Below are positions 34,381-45,590 of a DNA stretch of 64,000 bases, in pieces (positions within the stretch are counted from its first letter, which is position 1; each line of letters opens with the position of its first letter). The notes under the pieces are model-generated. The model saw only the letters and a program-made list of their open reading frames with translations. It did not search any database and was not told the DNA's origin. The translations under genes were made by a program, and so were the position numbers. This DNA comes from Anaspis maculata (Eukaryota; Arthropoda; Insecta; Coleoptera; Scraptiidae): assembly GCA_949128115.1 (NCBI GenBank), contig OX421968.1:4154001-4218000 (forward strand), written 5' to 3'.

Positions 34381-36370
34381 GATTGGATGTGATGTGTGTG
34401 TATCGATGCCGGGAAAGCTGAGAAATAAAGAATGTGCAATTACATGTATTCCGTGTTATTATTTGGGTTAGCACAGGATGGAAGTAGGTGTTGTTAAAAA
34501 AAAAAATTGAAAAAAGCACGCGATGGGTCGGGTTTGAGATTTTATGTTCCTTTCTGTTCGTTTTGGGAAAATAACAGCATTGCAAGGGTAAAGGGGACAT
34601 TGTAGGTATGAAGGTACGGTATGCTACGAAATGTTAGTTTATGGTTTATGTCGTTTATGGAGTCGCGCTCAGGTGTGCCAACTCCCAAGCAGGCGATAAC
34701 AGGGATAAGCAGGGCAGCTTGCACGCGGTCGCCTAATCTGGGCTGGTAGTTCATAGCAGGCCCCGGTTTATCATGAAATATCATATCGGACTGTCAAATC
34801 CAATGGTAATGATTGACATAAATTTTGCATAATGAACGCATTTTGTGTTGTGGAATATTCGCGTCCCCCAGCGGCGCAATTCTTGTCGCTATAAAGTGCA
34901 AAGCCTTCATTTGCGTGTATTGTAAATAGAGAGTTTGCATCAGTATTGCCGGGGCGCGTATTATGTGAAAAATTGCCGCGTATGCCATGATGGACTATAT
35001 GCCGTGTATTCATTCATATAGGGGTGGTAGCGCAGATTGGAAAACAAAGAATTTAGCATAGGGATCTCGTTAAAGTGAATCAGCTGGTCGCAGTAATTAA
35101 CTAGGGAATCCCCGCTTGCGATGGCTTCTAACAGACAATGTGACAGCTCAGAGGTGACTTGTACGACGCCAGATCATTAATTTATTTTACAAATCAGCTT
35201 ATTTGGACCCTCAAAGCTATTCTGCATTTTTCGACAAGTCTCTCATTATATAAGGGAGCTGTGCGTAAATGAGAAGAGCTGCGATAATCCTCTCCCAACA
35301 CCACAGCGCCGTGAAACTAATTACGAAAGGCTAAACCCCTTTTTATAGGAATTGTGAAGCTTCTCTGTCTCTACCGCTTTGTAATCTAGTGATGAAGTTC
35401 GTACTTCCTCAACCACCATCACTGGCTATCACCGTTTTTGATGGTACCTTCTATTCCTCTGATGGTGGATGGTAATTCACACGTGAGCCGCCTATGCGCT
35501 TTTGTTGATCTTTTCGGATAAGCTAGACGCGGCCAATGTCCATCACGGTGACTATGCCATTTCCATTTGCATGGATAATAAGCAACCCCTTGCTCAATTA
35601 AGCTTAACTTCGTACGGTGCCTGTTGTTCATCTTAAATCCGTATAAATGACCCATCTGGGAATAGCAGGAGTGACCACCGTGAACCTTCAGCCACGCACC
35701 GGTCACTGTGATGCGTATCGCAATGAATGGCGGTGTTGATTAGAAGATTTAATTACATAAGGGGCGCCTATTATCGAACATCCCTGTCATCGACCGTGCC
35801 GACACGACAAATGTGTCTAGCTTATTGTCTAAAACTAGATTACCACGACTCGAAATTAATAACATCAACGGTACAACAGCCACGTTATACGCGAGCACAT
35901 CAACGTCATGATTTTTGCGACGCACTCAAATCCGGCCCGCCCCTGAGTGCCCAGCTAATATCTCTAAAGCTTAATAAATCAACTTTTACTAAACTAAGTC
36001 GTATTTCATGGCTAGTGTGAATTACGATCAATCATCCCTCATGCTTTGACCACCTATGACCCTAACTATTGCTAACCAGAGTGAGACAGAAGCAAACGTT
36101 TTTCTTATTCTTTTCGTTAGAGTTATTATCATCATTATTATAATCATTATCGTTATTTATATTGCTATACATATTATTCTCACAATAACGCATCGCGTGA
36201 TAACGAATGATAAAATCGTGTCAATTTGTAAACTAATAAGTAAACATATTTTCAGTCTTATCACGTAATTTACCGTACCGTATGTTATATTGTACACCCC
36301 ACTAATCGTTTGAGAGTTGATAGCCATTCTCAATATTCTCATTCACCTAAGATACTCGGGGCGCTGGGCA
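34381..36370. other. Non-repetitive region, no recognised gene
   Basis: About 2 kb without the interspersed repeats that fill most of the window. It contains words such as TGATTGACA and TTTGCATAATGA near 34811-34835 that resemble Exd/Hox and POU sites, but no motif count or conservation can be tested here. Short frames show no family features. Confidence 0.35.
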
Positions 36371-36446
36371 ACTCGTAATACTCGTATACACCAGCTTTGC
36401 GCTGATGGACTCGTAATACTCGTATACTCCAGCTTTGCGCTGATGG
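36371..36446. repeat. Perfect-register 38-bp tandem duplication
   Basis: Two units, 36371-36408 and 36409-36446, differ at one base (ATACACC against ATACTCC). Each begins ACTCGTAATACTCGTATAC and ends TTTGCGCTGATGG. Confidence 0.95.
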
Positions 36447-36546
36447 GTTTATATGAGAAGTGCTTCGGGTGGATAAACCAATCGGATTGTTAAAAATTCA
36501 AATTTCTCGTATTCGATTGGCTGCTGCAGTGAGCGCGCTTTTGATC

Positions 36547-36693
<147 letters not shown>

Positions 36694-37629
36694 GTGAGGC
36701 GCACATCAAGCTAAGAGAGAAGAGGAGAGAAAAACAAGTGAGTATGCCTTCACGTGCGTGAGTCTCAGTAGCGCATTTTCTCAAACAGGCATATTGTGAA
36801 CGTAAAGAAATTTGGTTGAAGGAGAAACACCATTCCTTGCCCACTTTCTTCATTCGAAACTTATTGTCATATTTTGTTATCAGAATGGGGTACTTGCCAA
36901 TGAAATAGATTTGAATGAAAATTCTTTCACTCATCAATATTTCTTTGTTTGAGGGCGGGAACTGGGAGCGGCGACTAATCAACAGTAATCTATTCTTTCC
37001 CATTTTCAGTCGGCTATCCATATAGCGAAAGAATTAGATCGCTATGTCTTTGGGTTTATGTTTTCCATTCATCTCTTACTATGAGGGCAGCGTGTGGGGG
37101 TGGCAGCATTCGGCAAAGTAACTGTTGCACAGTTTGAGTTAGGAGTTTCGAAATGTTTAAGGAAATATGACAATCAGTGAAAATTGTGAAAGTTGCATTT
37201 TTTTTTGGTAGGGGGCGGGAGCTGGAGGCGGCGACTAATCAAAAGTGGCCTATCTCTCCCCATTTTCAGTCAGTTATCTATATAGCGAAACAATTAGATC
37301 GCTATGTCTTCAGGGTTATGTTTTACATTTATCTCTTACTTTGGAGGCGACGTGTGGGAGCGGCAGAGTTTGGCAAAGAAATTCTTCCAAAGTTTGAGTT
37401 GGGAGTTTCTGAATGTTTGAGGTAACATTAAAATGTAAATCAGTGGAAATCATTGGAAGTTGCGCTTTTTTTCTTTTGGGGGTGGAAGTTGGAGGCGGCG
37501 CCAAAAGTAGCCTATTCTTTCCCATTTTTAGTCAGCTATCCATATATCAAAAGAATTAGATCGTTATGTCTTCGAGTTTATGTTTTTCATTCATCTCTCA
37601 CTTTGATGGCAGCGTGTGGGGGGCGGCAG

Positions 37630-37644
37630 CATTCGGCAAAGTAA
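37630..37644. other. Target-site duplication of intact LINE (3' side)
   Basis: CATTCGGCAAAGTAA, identical to 42246-42260. Confidence 0.93.
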
Positions 37645-37843
37645 TTGTAATTTGTAATTGTTTATTGTTCGTAACATACAGTTAGTTATAGAACAAGAGT
37701 TCGAAAAATTAAGTAACCATGATTTGTGAGAACTAATCAATACAAAAAACAATAAAATACAAGAAAAATAAATCAAAAACCATAACTACTCCTAACCCAG
37801 AAACCCAAACGACCCAAACGACCCAGAAAAATCATTCTAATTG

Positions 37844-40800
37844 CTACAAGCTCTCCTCAATTATCAGTTCCCTATATCTCAAGCATCTTCCCATGAGTCT
37901 GTGGACAGCCACAGCATGTTCATTTCCGATGTCACTCAGGAGGTCGTGTACGTCCATCATCATAATATCCCTAACTTCCCGTCCCCGTCTGAACGGTCGA
38001 TACAAGGGGCACTCAAATAAAATATGTTTCAAGTTTTCCGGTTTTTTGAAATTACAAAAACTACACCGATCCTGTGTGGATATGCTGTAGGTCTTCCGGT
38101 TGATGTATATCTTTAAACTCCGATCATTTCCCATTCTCAATTGTGCCAGAAATCTTTTCAGGTACAGTGGTTCCGTGTTAAGGTACGAGTTATTGGTCTT
38201 TATTGGGTTGCTAAGATATTTATATTCGGGCGTGTATACAGACAGCAAAATCCTGTTCCAGTCAGCATCCCAGCAGCACGTCTCCATTCTATTCACCACA
38301 TAATCCACGTCTATCTGTCTACTCTCATTCCTCAATTGATCCAACAACTCTTCCCTTTCCATACCGTATCTTCCTAACGTCTTTATAACATTTGTTAGCC
38401 AATTGTATTTGAGATTCTGACTAGGGTTTCCCACAGTTTCCAGCTGTATTAGACGATTCAGGCATCTTCTTGATAGGTTGTATTCGGGTAGCTTTTTAAC
38501 TTTATTAATGTGTGAAAGTGCATGTTTCAAAATTGTTATCGCTATATTCGGTATTGAGAACTCTACTCTGATTACATAGGATGGAGTGGATTGGTCCAGG
38601 TACATGAGTTTCTTGAAGAAACCGCTCTGCATTGATTCTATTTCCTCGCAATACCCAAGTCCCCAGACTGCTACACAGTACGTCACTGTGGGTACGACGA
38701 CAGTGCGGTACAGGTGTAAAATGGATTCCCAGCTCTCAACTCCGCCTCTGTCAATTGTGCTCCTAACTACACCCCCAGTGATATTCGCTTTTGCTATTTT
38801 GTTCTGCATCGTCTTCTTAAATTTGCCATTATAATTAAAAGTAATGCCCAGATAAGTGAAGCTATTTACAATGGGAACAACCTGACCATCGTAATGAAAA
38901 ATTTGTCTCTCCATTCTTGCACCCCTTCTAAAAACCACCATTTCTGTTTTGCTTGTATTCACCCGTAAATTATTCTTTGTGCAATACTTCTGTAATATTC
39001 CAATATTTCTCTTCATTGCTATAGGTGAATCTGCAAATATTACTAAATCATCCGCGTACATTAGCATTATTACGTTTTCCGCGTTGTCCAACGGTACACC
39101 CTCCGCCCCATGACTCCTGAAAAATGATTCCATGTCCGCAGTAAATAGGGAAAACAGCATTGGGCTCATTGGGTCACCCTGTAAGACACCTCTTGTGATT
39201 TTTATTTGCCTGTTATGTTCTAGCGCGATTGCAGCACTGTCGTAGATGTTTTTTATAATGCGCACCAATTTCGTACTAACTCCCAGTTCATGAATTTTCC
39301 TATAGAGTAGATGGTGCGAAACGGAGTCAAACGCTTTATGAAAATCTACAAAAATTGCGTACATTTTTCTTGCTTTCAATCTTATGCTATTATGTATTAG
39401 CGTGTTCAGTACAAAAATGTTATCCTGACATGATCTTCGTGTTCGGAAACCTGCTTGACATTCCGGTATTATCCTACTACTTTCCGCGTAAGTTTTTAGT
39501 CTGGTTGTTAATATTGTGGTATAAATTTTCGCGCAACAATTGATCATTGCCAGCCCTCTGTAATTCTCTGTCAGATTTGGATCCCCCATTTTCAAGATAT
39601 GAACCATTTCAACCTCACCCCACTTCTTTGGTATTTTTTCTGAGCTAAAACATTGATTTAGAAGTTCCAAAAGGTACGCAATCCACTTCTCCGGCAGCAT
39701 TTTATATATCTCGTTGCACACTGTGTCCAGTCCGGGTTTTCTGTTTCTTCTCAACTGGTTAATAACAACATACAGTTCTTTTTTTGTTATAGTCTGATCT
39801 AAGAATGGATGACGAGCATCTGTTAAAGAAAGTGCTATTTCATTCAATATTATGTGATTGAATTCTATATGATAAATAACCTTATAATGTTTTTCCCATT
39901 GCTCTGTCGTTATGACGTAACTCCCAGTTAACCGACCCTGCTTTAGTTTTTTGAATGTTGTCCAAAATTCCTTCTGATTTTCAACTTTATTCAACATGTC
40001 TTGTAATCTAACCTTAGCTTCCATTTTCTTTTCCCTAATCGTATGTTTGTACTTTTGTTTTTCCTTTATAAATTCATTATGGTGTTCTTCATTCTGTCTA
40101 CTTCTGTTCCACTTTCGTTTCAGTTTTTTCACTTTTTTATATTGAAGTTTGCATGTTTCGTCAAACCAAGGTTTATTTTTCATCCGCGTGCTGTTTTGAT
40201 AAACATTTACTTCTTTATACATGTTTAAAAAGATACTCGTTTCTTTTACGGCATTCAAAAAATTATCATATACCTGATCTACGGCTGTGTTATTGCTTTG
40301 ACTGTGCATATCGAGATTTATTCTGTACGAAGAATTCAGAACGTTTTGAAAAGATTGCTCGCTCACGTCATTTACTTTCATGAAACTTTTTTTTACAGAG
40401 CAACTCTTTTCCCTATTACCAATTTCCTCGTCAGTTTGATTTATTCTTACTTGGCATGGGAAATGATCGGAGGCAAACACATTCAAAATTTCAAAGTTAC
40501 TTACTTTCATCGCAGTCTCAAGATTAACCCACACCAAGTCCACCACGGAGTTTCCCATGTTTGACACATACGTAAACTGTCCCGGTACATCTCCCTTGGA
40601 CCGGCCATTCAGGGCCAGAAATCCACGTTCCTCCATGACAGCAATCAATTTCTTACCCGCGGCATTGCATTTACTGTCCGCAGACTTTCTTTGCGGGTTT
40701 AGATGCTGTACACAATTCAATATATCCTCGTCAGCCCGGTTACCATCACCTATCCTGCAATTATAATCCCCTCCTACAAAAACCAGATCACTCGGGAACC

Positions 40801-41248
40801 TCTGATGGATTTCCTGCATTATATCGTTGAGTTCTCTGAAAGTTTTCTGAAAATCTGTGCTGGGTTTAAAATAAACAATGCCTACAATATAATACATATC
40901 GAATGTCTTTGATCTAAGAAAAATCCATTTCGGTTGATTAAACAATATTTCACAGTTATTAATAAAATCATTTTTTGTTTTCTTCACCAACATAAGCAAT
41001 CCACCACTAGCCCGGCCGTATATTTTATTTTTTTCTGCAAGTGAGAATATTTTTTGGTATTCTGCTAGATAATCCGGCAAAGTATATCTTTTATCGTCCG
41101 TTATCCATGTTTCACACAGGCACACTATGTCATTTTCAATTAATTTGTCCATTTCTTCACCACTTAAATTGTTCAAGTTATTAGCACCCTGCACGTTCCA
41201 GAAGACAAAAGAAGCACCCGCGTTCGTTTTTTGATCTGAGAGTTCCAT
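37844..41248 (-). CDS. ORF2 of intact LINE: endonuclease and reverse transcriptase
   Basis: The frame is open from 41281 (a GTG overlapping the ORF1 stop). The first ATG is at 41248, giving 1134 residues, and I chose that start. Counting from 41281, the AP-like endonuclease has FVFWNVQGANN (about 26), CLCETWI (about 54), GGDYNCRIG (about 169) and SDHFPCQV (about 270). The RT has a KMGDPNLTENYRGLAMIN block (about 565), FRTRRSCQDN, FVDFHKAFDSV, GVLQGDPMSPMLF and the catalytic YADDLVIF at about 741. A C-terminal CSFC...H...C zinc-like motif lies near 1071-1090. No RNase H follows. No frameshift or stop is present, unlike every other RT in the window. Confidence 0.93.
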   Translation of the reverse strand: MELSDQKTNAGASFVFWNVQGANNLNNLSGEEMDKLIENDIVCLCETWITDDKRYTLPDYLAEYQKIFSLAEKNKIYGRASGGLLMLVKKTKNDFINNCEILFNQPKWIFLRSKTFDMYYIVGIVYFKPSTDFQKTFRELNDIMQEIHQRFPSDLVFVGGDYNCRIGDGNRADEDILNCVQHLNPQRKSADSKCNAAGKKLIAVMEERGFLALNGRSKGDVPGQFTYVSNMGNSVVDLVWVNLETAMKVSNFEILNVFASDHFPCQVRINQTDEEIGNREKSCSVKKSFMKVNDVSEQSFQNVLNSSYRINLDMHSQSNNTAVDQVYDNFLNAVKETSIFLNMYKEVNVYQNSTRMKNKPWFDETCKLQYKKVKKLKRKWNRSRQNEEHHNEFIKEKQKYKHTIREKKMEAKVRLQDMLNKVENQKEFWTTFKKLKQGRLTGSYVITTEQWEKHYKVIYHIEFNHIILNEIALSLTDARHPFLDQTITKKELYVVINQLRRNRKPGLDTVCNEIYKMLPEKWIAYLLELLNQCFSSEKIPKKWGEVEMVHILKMGDPNLTENYRGLAMINCCAKIYTTILTTRLKTYAESSRIIPECQAGFRTRRSCQDNIFVLNTLIHNSIRLKARKMYAIFVDFHKAFDSVSHHLLYRKIHELGVSTKLVRIIKNIYDSAAIALEHNRQIKITRGVLQGDPMSPMLFSLFTADMESFFRSHGAEGVPLDNAENVIMLMYADDLVIFADSPIAMKRNIGILQKYCTKNNLRVNTSKTEMVVFRRGARMERQIFHYDGQVVPIVNSFTYLGITFNYNGKFKKTMQNKIAKANITGGVVRSTIDRGGVESWESILHLYRTVVVPTVTYCVAVWGLGYCEEIESMQSGFFKKLMYLDQSTPSYVIRVEFSIPNIAITILKHALSHINKVKKLPEYNLSRRCLNRLIQLETVGNPSQNLKYNWLTNVIKTLGRYGMEREELLDQLRNESRQIDVDYVVNRMETCCWDADWNRILLSVYTPEYKYLSNPIKTNNSYLNTEPLYLKRFLAQLRMGNDRSLKIYINRKTYSISTQDRCSFCNFKKPENLKHILFECPLYRPFRRGREVRDIMMMDVHDLLSDIGNEHAVAVHRLMGRCLRYRELIIEESL

Positions 41249-41277
41249 GTCCTGCTGGTCGAGTGCTACCTGAGTGT

Positions 41278-42132
41278 TCACTTTTCTGTTCTTCTTTCCT
41301 CCCGTGCTTCGTTTTTTGTCAGTATTAACTCTTCAGACGTGTCGTCCCATTCGAATGTTTTCCCGTCCACCCTGAGTTTGCGATAAAACGTTTTACAGAC
41401 CTTTCCTTGTTTCCTGTACTCATTAGCGATGTTTGAAATTCTTCTCTGTGTGCTCCTTTCTCTTTCTGTCATATCATTGTTGATGTAGACATCTGTGCCC
41501 TTGAGGATTGCTTTTTTCTTCATGATATAGCTTTTTTCTTCATTGCTTCGCAGTTGAACGACAGTTATTGGATGACCCATTTTATTTTTGCCAATATTGA
41601 ATGCTGATGTTATCTGGGGTTCGATTTGGAGCCTGTCGCTGAGGAATCTTTGCACTCTTTGGGCTATGTTGTTGTCCCTGTCCACATCAAGACCGGTGAT
41701 GATGAAATTATTCCTTTTTTCTCTCTTCTCCATTTGTTCGATTTTGTTTTCTAGGGTGGTAATGTGCTTCTCAGTTTCTTTTCTGTATTCTTCCCATCTT
41801 ACTTCTTTATCTTCGCATATCTTTTTAAAACTGTTGAAAGATGTTCTGAGTTCTTCACACTCTTGTTGCAGCTTTGGGATACAGTCGACCTTCTTCCTTA
41901 TTTCTGACGATTCCCGCATAAGGGCTCTCAGCATATTCTTTATTTCACTTGGGTCGTCGCCGGTGTCCATCTTACCCTCTTCGACTTGCCCTTTTATGGA
42001 GCTCTTTTTTGGTGATCTCGCTGTTTTCTTGCTTCGATGAAAAGCTACCGGTTCCTGTTCGATCAGGGGGTCGGAATCGTCCAGCCGTTTTCTTTTTTCC
42101 GCTTCGAGTGTTCTTTGAGTTGTGTCACTCAT
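41278..42132 (-). CDS. ORF1 protein of intact LINE (coiled coil, RRM-like)
   Basis: 284 residues. The N terminus is basic and polar (KRKRLDDSD, KKTARSPKKSS). Residues of about 65-150 form a long charged heptad-like coiled coil (EIRKKVDCIPKLQQ, HITTLENKIEQMEKREKRNN). An RRM/L1-like fold begins at NFIITGLDVD (about 152) and includes TVVQLRSNEEK. The C-terminal part is basic, with RRISNIANEYRKQGK. It has no CCHC knuckle, unlike the I-type ORF1 at 15 kb. Such proteins trimerise and chaperone the element RNA. The stop TGA at 41280-41278 lies inside the ORF2 open frame, so ORF2 is probably reached by reinitiation or read through a junction. Confidence 0.85.
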   Translation of the reverse strand: MSDTTQRTLEAEKRKRLDDSDPLIEQEPVAFHRSKKTARSPKKSSIKGQVEEGKMDTGDDPSEIKNMLRALMRESSEIRKKVDCIPKLQQECEELRTSFNSFKKICEDKEVRWEEYRKETEKHITTLENKIEQMEKREKRNNFIITGLDVDRDNNIAQRVQRFLSDRLQIEPQITSAFNIGKNKMGHPITVVQLRSNEEKSYIMKKKAILKGTDVYINNDMTERERSTQRRISNIANEYRKQGKVCKTFYRKLRVDGKTFEWDDTSEELILTKNEAREERRTEK

Positions 42133-42245
42133 TTATTTCGCCTTTGTTGTTATTTCACAAATTTATTACTTATAAGATCCGTGTTCCATAAAACACCGCT
42201 CCGCGATAACACGTCCGACTCGGACGGCTATCACTATCGAACTCC
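42133..42245 (-). promoter_or_regulatory. 5' UTR / likely internal promoter region of intact LINE
   Basis: 113 bases between the TSD and ORF1, beginning GAGTTCGATAGTGATAGCC on the minus strand. It contains a 13-base palindrome, GTCCGAGTCGGAC, at 42213-42225. Full-length LINEs carry their promoter inside the 5' UTR; promoter function is inferred from position only. Confidence 0.4.
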
Positions 42246-42260
42246 CATTCGGCAAAGTAA
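42246..42260. other. Target-site duplication of intact LINE (5' side)
   Basis: CATTCGGCAAAGTAA, identical to 37630-37644. It belongs to the minisatellite monomer of the Helitron-like host. Confidence 0.93.
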
Positions 42261-43376
42261 CTGTTGTACAGTTTGAGTTGGGAGTTTCTGAATGTAAGGG
42301 AAATATGACAATCAGTGAAAATTCTGAAAGTTGCATTTTTTTTGTTTGGAGGCGGCAGCTGGGGGCGGCGGCTAATTAAAAGTGGCCTATTTTTTTCCAA
42401 TTTCAGTCAGCTATCAATATAGTGGAAGAATTAGATCGCTATGTCTTCAGGTTCATGTTTTACATTTATCTCTCACATTGAGGGCGGCGTGTGGGAGCGG
42501 CGGAGTTTGGCAAATAAATTCTTGCACAGTTTGAATCAAGAGTTTCTAAATGTTCGAGGTAACATTATAAGCTAAATCAGTGAAAATTGTTGAAAGTTGC
42601 ACTTTATTTCTTTTGGGGGCGGAAGCTGGAGGCGGCGCCATATCAAAAGTAGCCTATCCTTTCCATTTTCAGTCAGCTATCCATATAGCGAAAAACTTAG
42701 ATCGCTATGTCTCCGGGTTCATGTTTTTCATTTATTTCTTACTTCGGGGGCGGCAGCGTTCGGCTGAGCAAATGTTGCACAATTTGAGTTGGCAGTTCTT
42801 AAATGTTTGAGGGAACATCTCAATCAGTAACATTTGTGAAAGTTGCACTTTTTATCGTTTGGGGGCAGAATCTGGGGGCGGCGACTAATCAAAAGTAGCC
42901 TATCCTTTTCCATTTTTAGTCAGCTATTTATATACCGAAAGAATCAGATCGCTATGTCTTCGGGTTTATGTTTTTCATTTTAAAGTGATTGGAGGCGGTT
43001 TTTAGCAGTTTTTTCATGTCGGCGGCGCATATTGAAGACGGAATGTTTCTTGGCTTACGTTTATAAGTGACAACTATGTATTATTCAAAAAATGAGAACA
43101 CTAGAGCATCAGGTCTGGTAGAAAGTGCAATATTATGTTATTTCAAGTTTATCGGGGGCGGTTTTTTCTGTGTTGGCGGCACAATATGGACATCCAATAT
43201 AGCCTAGCCCTCCTTTGAGAGTGGCAGCTATGTAACAGCGAAAAAATTAGAAAGCTAGGTCGTCTAGTTTGGGGGGAGTTCCAGGAACGGACGGACGGAC
43301 GGACAAAGCGGTTGCAATAGCGATTTTCATCAAGATGGAAAATGCGCTAAAAAAGACAACAAGAAAAGAACCGCGA

Positions 43377-44030
43377 TCACTCAACACCGCCAGAAGCAGA
43401 TCCGTCAAAGCAAGACCTGATCTGGCCGACAGAACAAGAGAATATGTCAATTCGATCCTGGACACTCGCATAATTAGAGCACATTTGATATATGGGAACA
43501 AAAGTAAGCTGAGAATCGAAGCGAACCCCCAGGTCACGCACATCATTCGCCCTTGGCACCAAAACATCACCAATAGCGTAGTCAAACTGTATTACATTTC
43601 TAGCTCTACAATACGAAACAATCGAGCATTTACTGGGATTAAGTGGCAGGTGATTCGTCTGACACCATCTCCTAACCCTGTCCAAATCAGCCTGAAGTCT
43701 CTCACAGTCAGCCACAGCACCTATTTCACTATACAACTTTAGGTCATCAGCGTACATCAGAAATCCAGCCTCAACACAGTCACCGATATCATCAACATAT
43801 ATGTCAAAAAACAATGGTCCAAGCTTATTTCCCTGTGGCACACCAGAAGTCTGAGCAAACATCCGAGAACGAAAACCATTGCACTGCACATACTGGAGCC
43901 TACCTGTCAAAAACGACTGTATCAGAGCCAGGAACTTAGGAGACAGACCGTACCAAGCCAGTTTCGTCATCAGTATGGAATGATCTATTCTATCAAATGC
44001 CTTGGAAAAATCGGTGTAGACAACATCCAC
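43377..44030 (-). pseudogene. Jockey-group reverse transcriptase fragment
   Basis: The frame starts VDVVYTDFSKAFDRIDH (motif A), then LQYVQCNGF, TSGVPQGNKLGPLFFDIYVDDI (motif B region, quoted in part), the catalytic FLMYADDLKLY, PLNPSKC and RDLGVRFDSQLTF. About 155 residues are collinear with RT. After LTFVP the frame is disrupted, and a second frame overlaps 43247-43585. The fragment lacks both ends of ORF2 and lies beside the Helitron-like copy that ends at 43354. It is a different family from the other LINEs in the window. Confidence 0.88.
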
Positions 44031-44457
44031 CTGCGCTCATCTTACTCGCATTGTGTCTCACTCGCATCACGTGATCCTTCCTTGCCCGCATCACCACTTG
44101 GCTACAAACGCGTGAATATTTCTCGAACTTGTTTATGAAAAGACTTGCGCACGAGCAAGGGAGCCGCCTCTATGAGAAGGTCTATAACCCAATATTTCAA
44201 CACTAACCAAAGATAACCAGAGGAGAAAGTGGCTTAGAGATTGTTCCATAGGGAAACCTTAGTCAAGTATGAGAGGTGGGCACCGTTAACGGAAAGGTTA
44301 ACTTCGTTAAACGTTAAATCGTTCACAAAAATGTTAAGTTCGTTATTCGTTAATCAGTTACTTGATTAAAATGTAACGGAACTTAATATTAAACCGTTGA
44401 CGTTGACTTTTCATTTTGTAAACCGAATAATCATCTCCAAAACCACCCGAACGCACC
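44031..44457. other. Spacer with dense GTTAA/TTAAC words
   Basis: 44280-44400 contains many overlapping CGTTAA/TTAACG words in both orientations, as seen near ends of some hAT-like elements. No end or TSD can be defined. Confidence 0.35.
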
Positions 44458-45590
44458 ATGCACCATCTTGAAAGCGACGAAACTATAATACCTACTTTCA
44501 TGTCAGAACTGACGTCTATTTTAAAATCTGTAGTACAATCCAACAGCTTGGAATCTTGGATGAACTTGCTGACCTTCCCTACGGCCACTTTGAAGCTTCC
44601 ACCAAAAACATTGAAAGTTCGTAACATGACAACATGGGTGAAAAATAATATCTATGAATGGAAAAAGTTTGGCCGGGACAGCAAAATTATCCCGTAGGAA
44701 AAGCGTTTGAGGACTACCTTTTCTGATGATAACAGCCGTAAATTTCATCGTGTAGAAGCTAAGTTGGCCGGCGGGGATATACATGGAGCTGTTCGTCTAC
44801 TAATGTCCGACGACGTTCTATCCGCTCCTACTGACGCAACGTTTTTGGCTCTCCAAGAAAAACATCCCTCACATCCCACTCCAATCTTCTTTCCTGATCC
44901 TCCTTTGGAAAATTTAAGAGTGCCTCAATCTACTGCAGAAGAAGTTCGTGCCTCCATTCTCTCATTCCGTTCGGGCTCAGCTGGAGGTTTGGATGGCCTA
45001 TGTCCTCAAATCCTAAAAGACATACTTTGCGACGCTTCCATCGAAGGCCGAGATTGTTTCATGAATGCGATGCTTCTTTTTATCGACATTATTTTAGAGG
45101 GCAATGTACCTTTAGCTTTGAGGCCACTCTTTTTCGGTGATTCACTAATAGCGCTTTCAAAAAAAGATGGTGGAGTAACACCAATTGCAATTGGCAACGT
45201 CTGGAGACGTCTCATCGCTAAAATTGTCTGCCGTCGTCTCCGTGCAGAGCTGGAAGAACATCTGAGCCCAAATCAAATGGGAGTTGCCATTTCTGGAGGC
45301 GCAGAAGCTGCTGTACACGCCGCTCGCTGCTATTTTTCCGCGAATCATGTTTCAACAAAATTATTTCTCAAGTTAGACTTCAAAAATGCCTTCAGCGAAC
45401 TTCGCCGCGATACCATGTTAAAATCCGTAACCACTTTTTGTCCTACATATTTTTCTTTTATTCATCAATGCTACTCGATGAACAGTAATCTTTACTTTGA
45501 AGACAAAACACTTCTTTCAAGTTGCGGAGTTCATCAAGGTGACCCCTTAGGCCCAGCTCTCTTTTCTGTCACACTACAATCGATCGTTAA
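44458..45590 (+). pseudogene. YLDD-type RT element, part 1 (N terminus and RT fingers/palm)
   Basis: The first frame (44458-44697) has ESWMNLLTFPTATLKLPP and ends at a TAG. The next (from 44707) runs GGDIHGAVRLLMSDDVLSAP, FRSGSAGGLDGLCPQILKD, an FGDSLIALSKKDGGVTPIA segment, NVWRRLIAKIVCRRL, AISGGAEAAVHAARC, LKLDFKNAFSELRRD (motif A, first catalytic Asp) and CGVHQGDPLGPALF (motif B). These blocks define a metazoan RT family I know from many unannotated invertebrate predictions. The frame is cut at 45590 by the LINE insertion, just before the YLDD motif. Confidence 0.82.

Larger units (their letters stand above)
37645..42245 (-). mobile_element. Full-length two-ORF non-LTR retrotransposon, apparently intact
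   Basis: A 4.6-kb element bounded by a perfect 15-bp target duplication. From 5' to 3' on the minus strand it has a 5' UTR of about 113 bp, ORF1 (coiled coil plus RRM-like), ORF2 (endonuclease, RT, zinc motif), a 3' UTR of about 170 bp, and a tail of ATTACAA-type short repeats at 37645-37662 in place of poly(A). Both ORFs are open from end to end. An RRM-type ORF1, no RNase H and a short-repeat tail fit the CR1/L2 neighbourhood, but the clade is uncertain. This is the best candidate for a recently active element here. Confidence 0.9.
36735..43354 (-). mobile_element. Helitron-like minisatellite element, copy b, split by a LINE
   Basis: The two parts, 36735-37644 and 42246-43354, together form a complete copy of about 2.0 kb equivalent to those at 25300-27334 and 49033-51060. 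The 3' end (CAAGTGAGTATGCC as read on the plus strand) is at 36735 and the 5' end GGAAAATGCGCTAAAA is at 43354, with (GGAC)n at 43289-43304. Monomer markers fall at about 36950, 37205, 37475, 42343, 42610 and 42859, again six. A LINE interrupts the array between monomers three and four. Confidence 0.82.

Noticed and set aside
41249..41281. GTG start for ORF2 of the intact LINE at 41281
   Set aside because: The frame is open there and overlaps the ORF1 stop, but GTG is a poor eukaryotic start; the ATG at 41248 was preferred.
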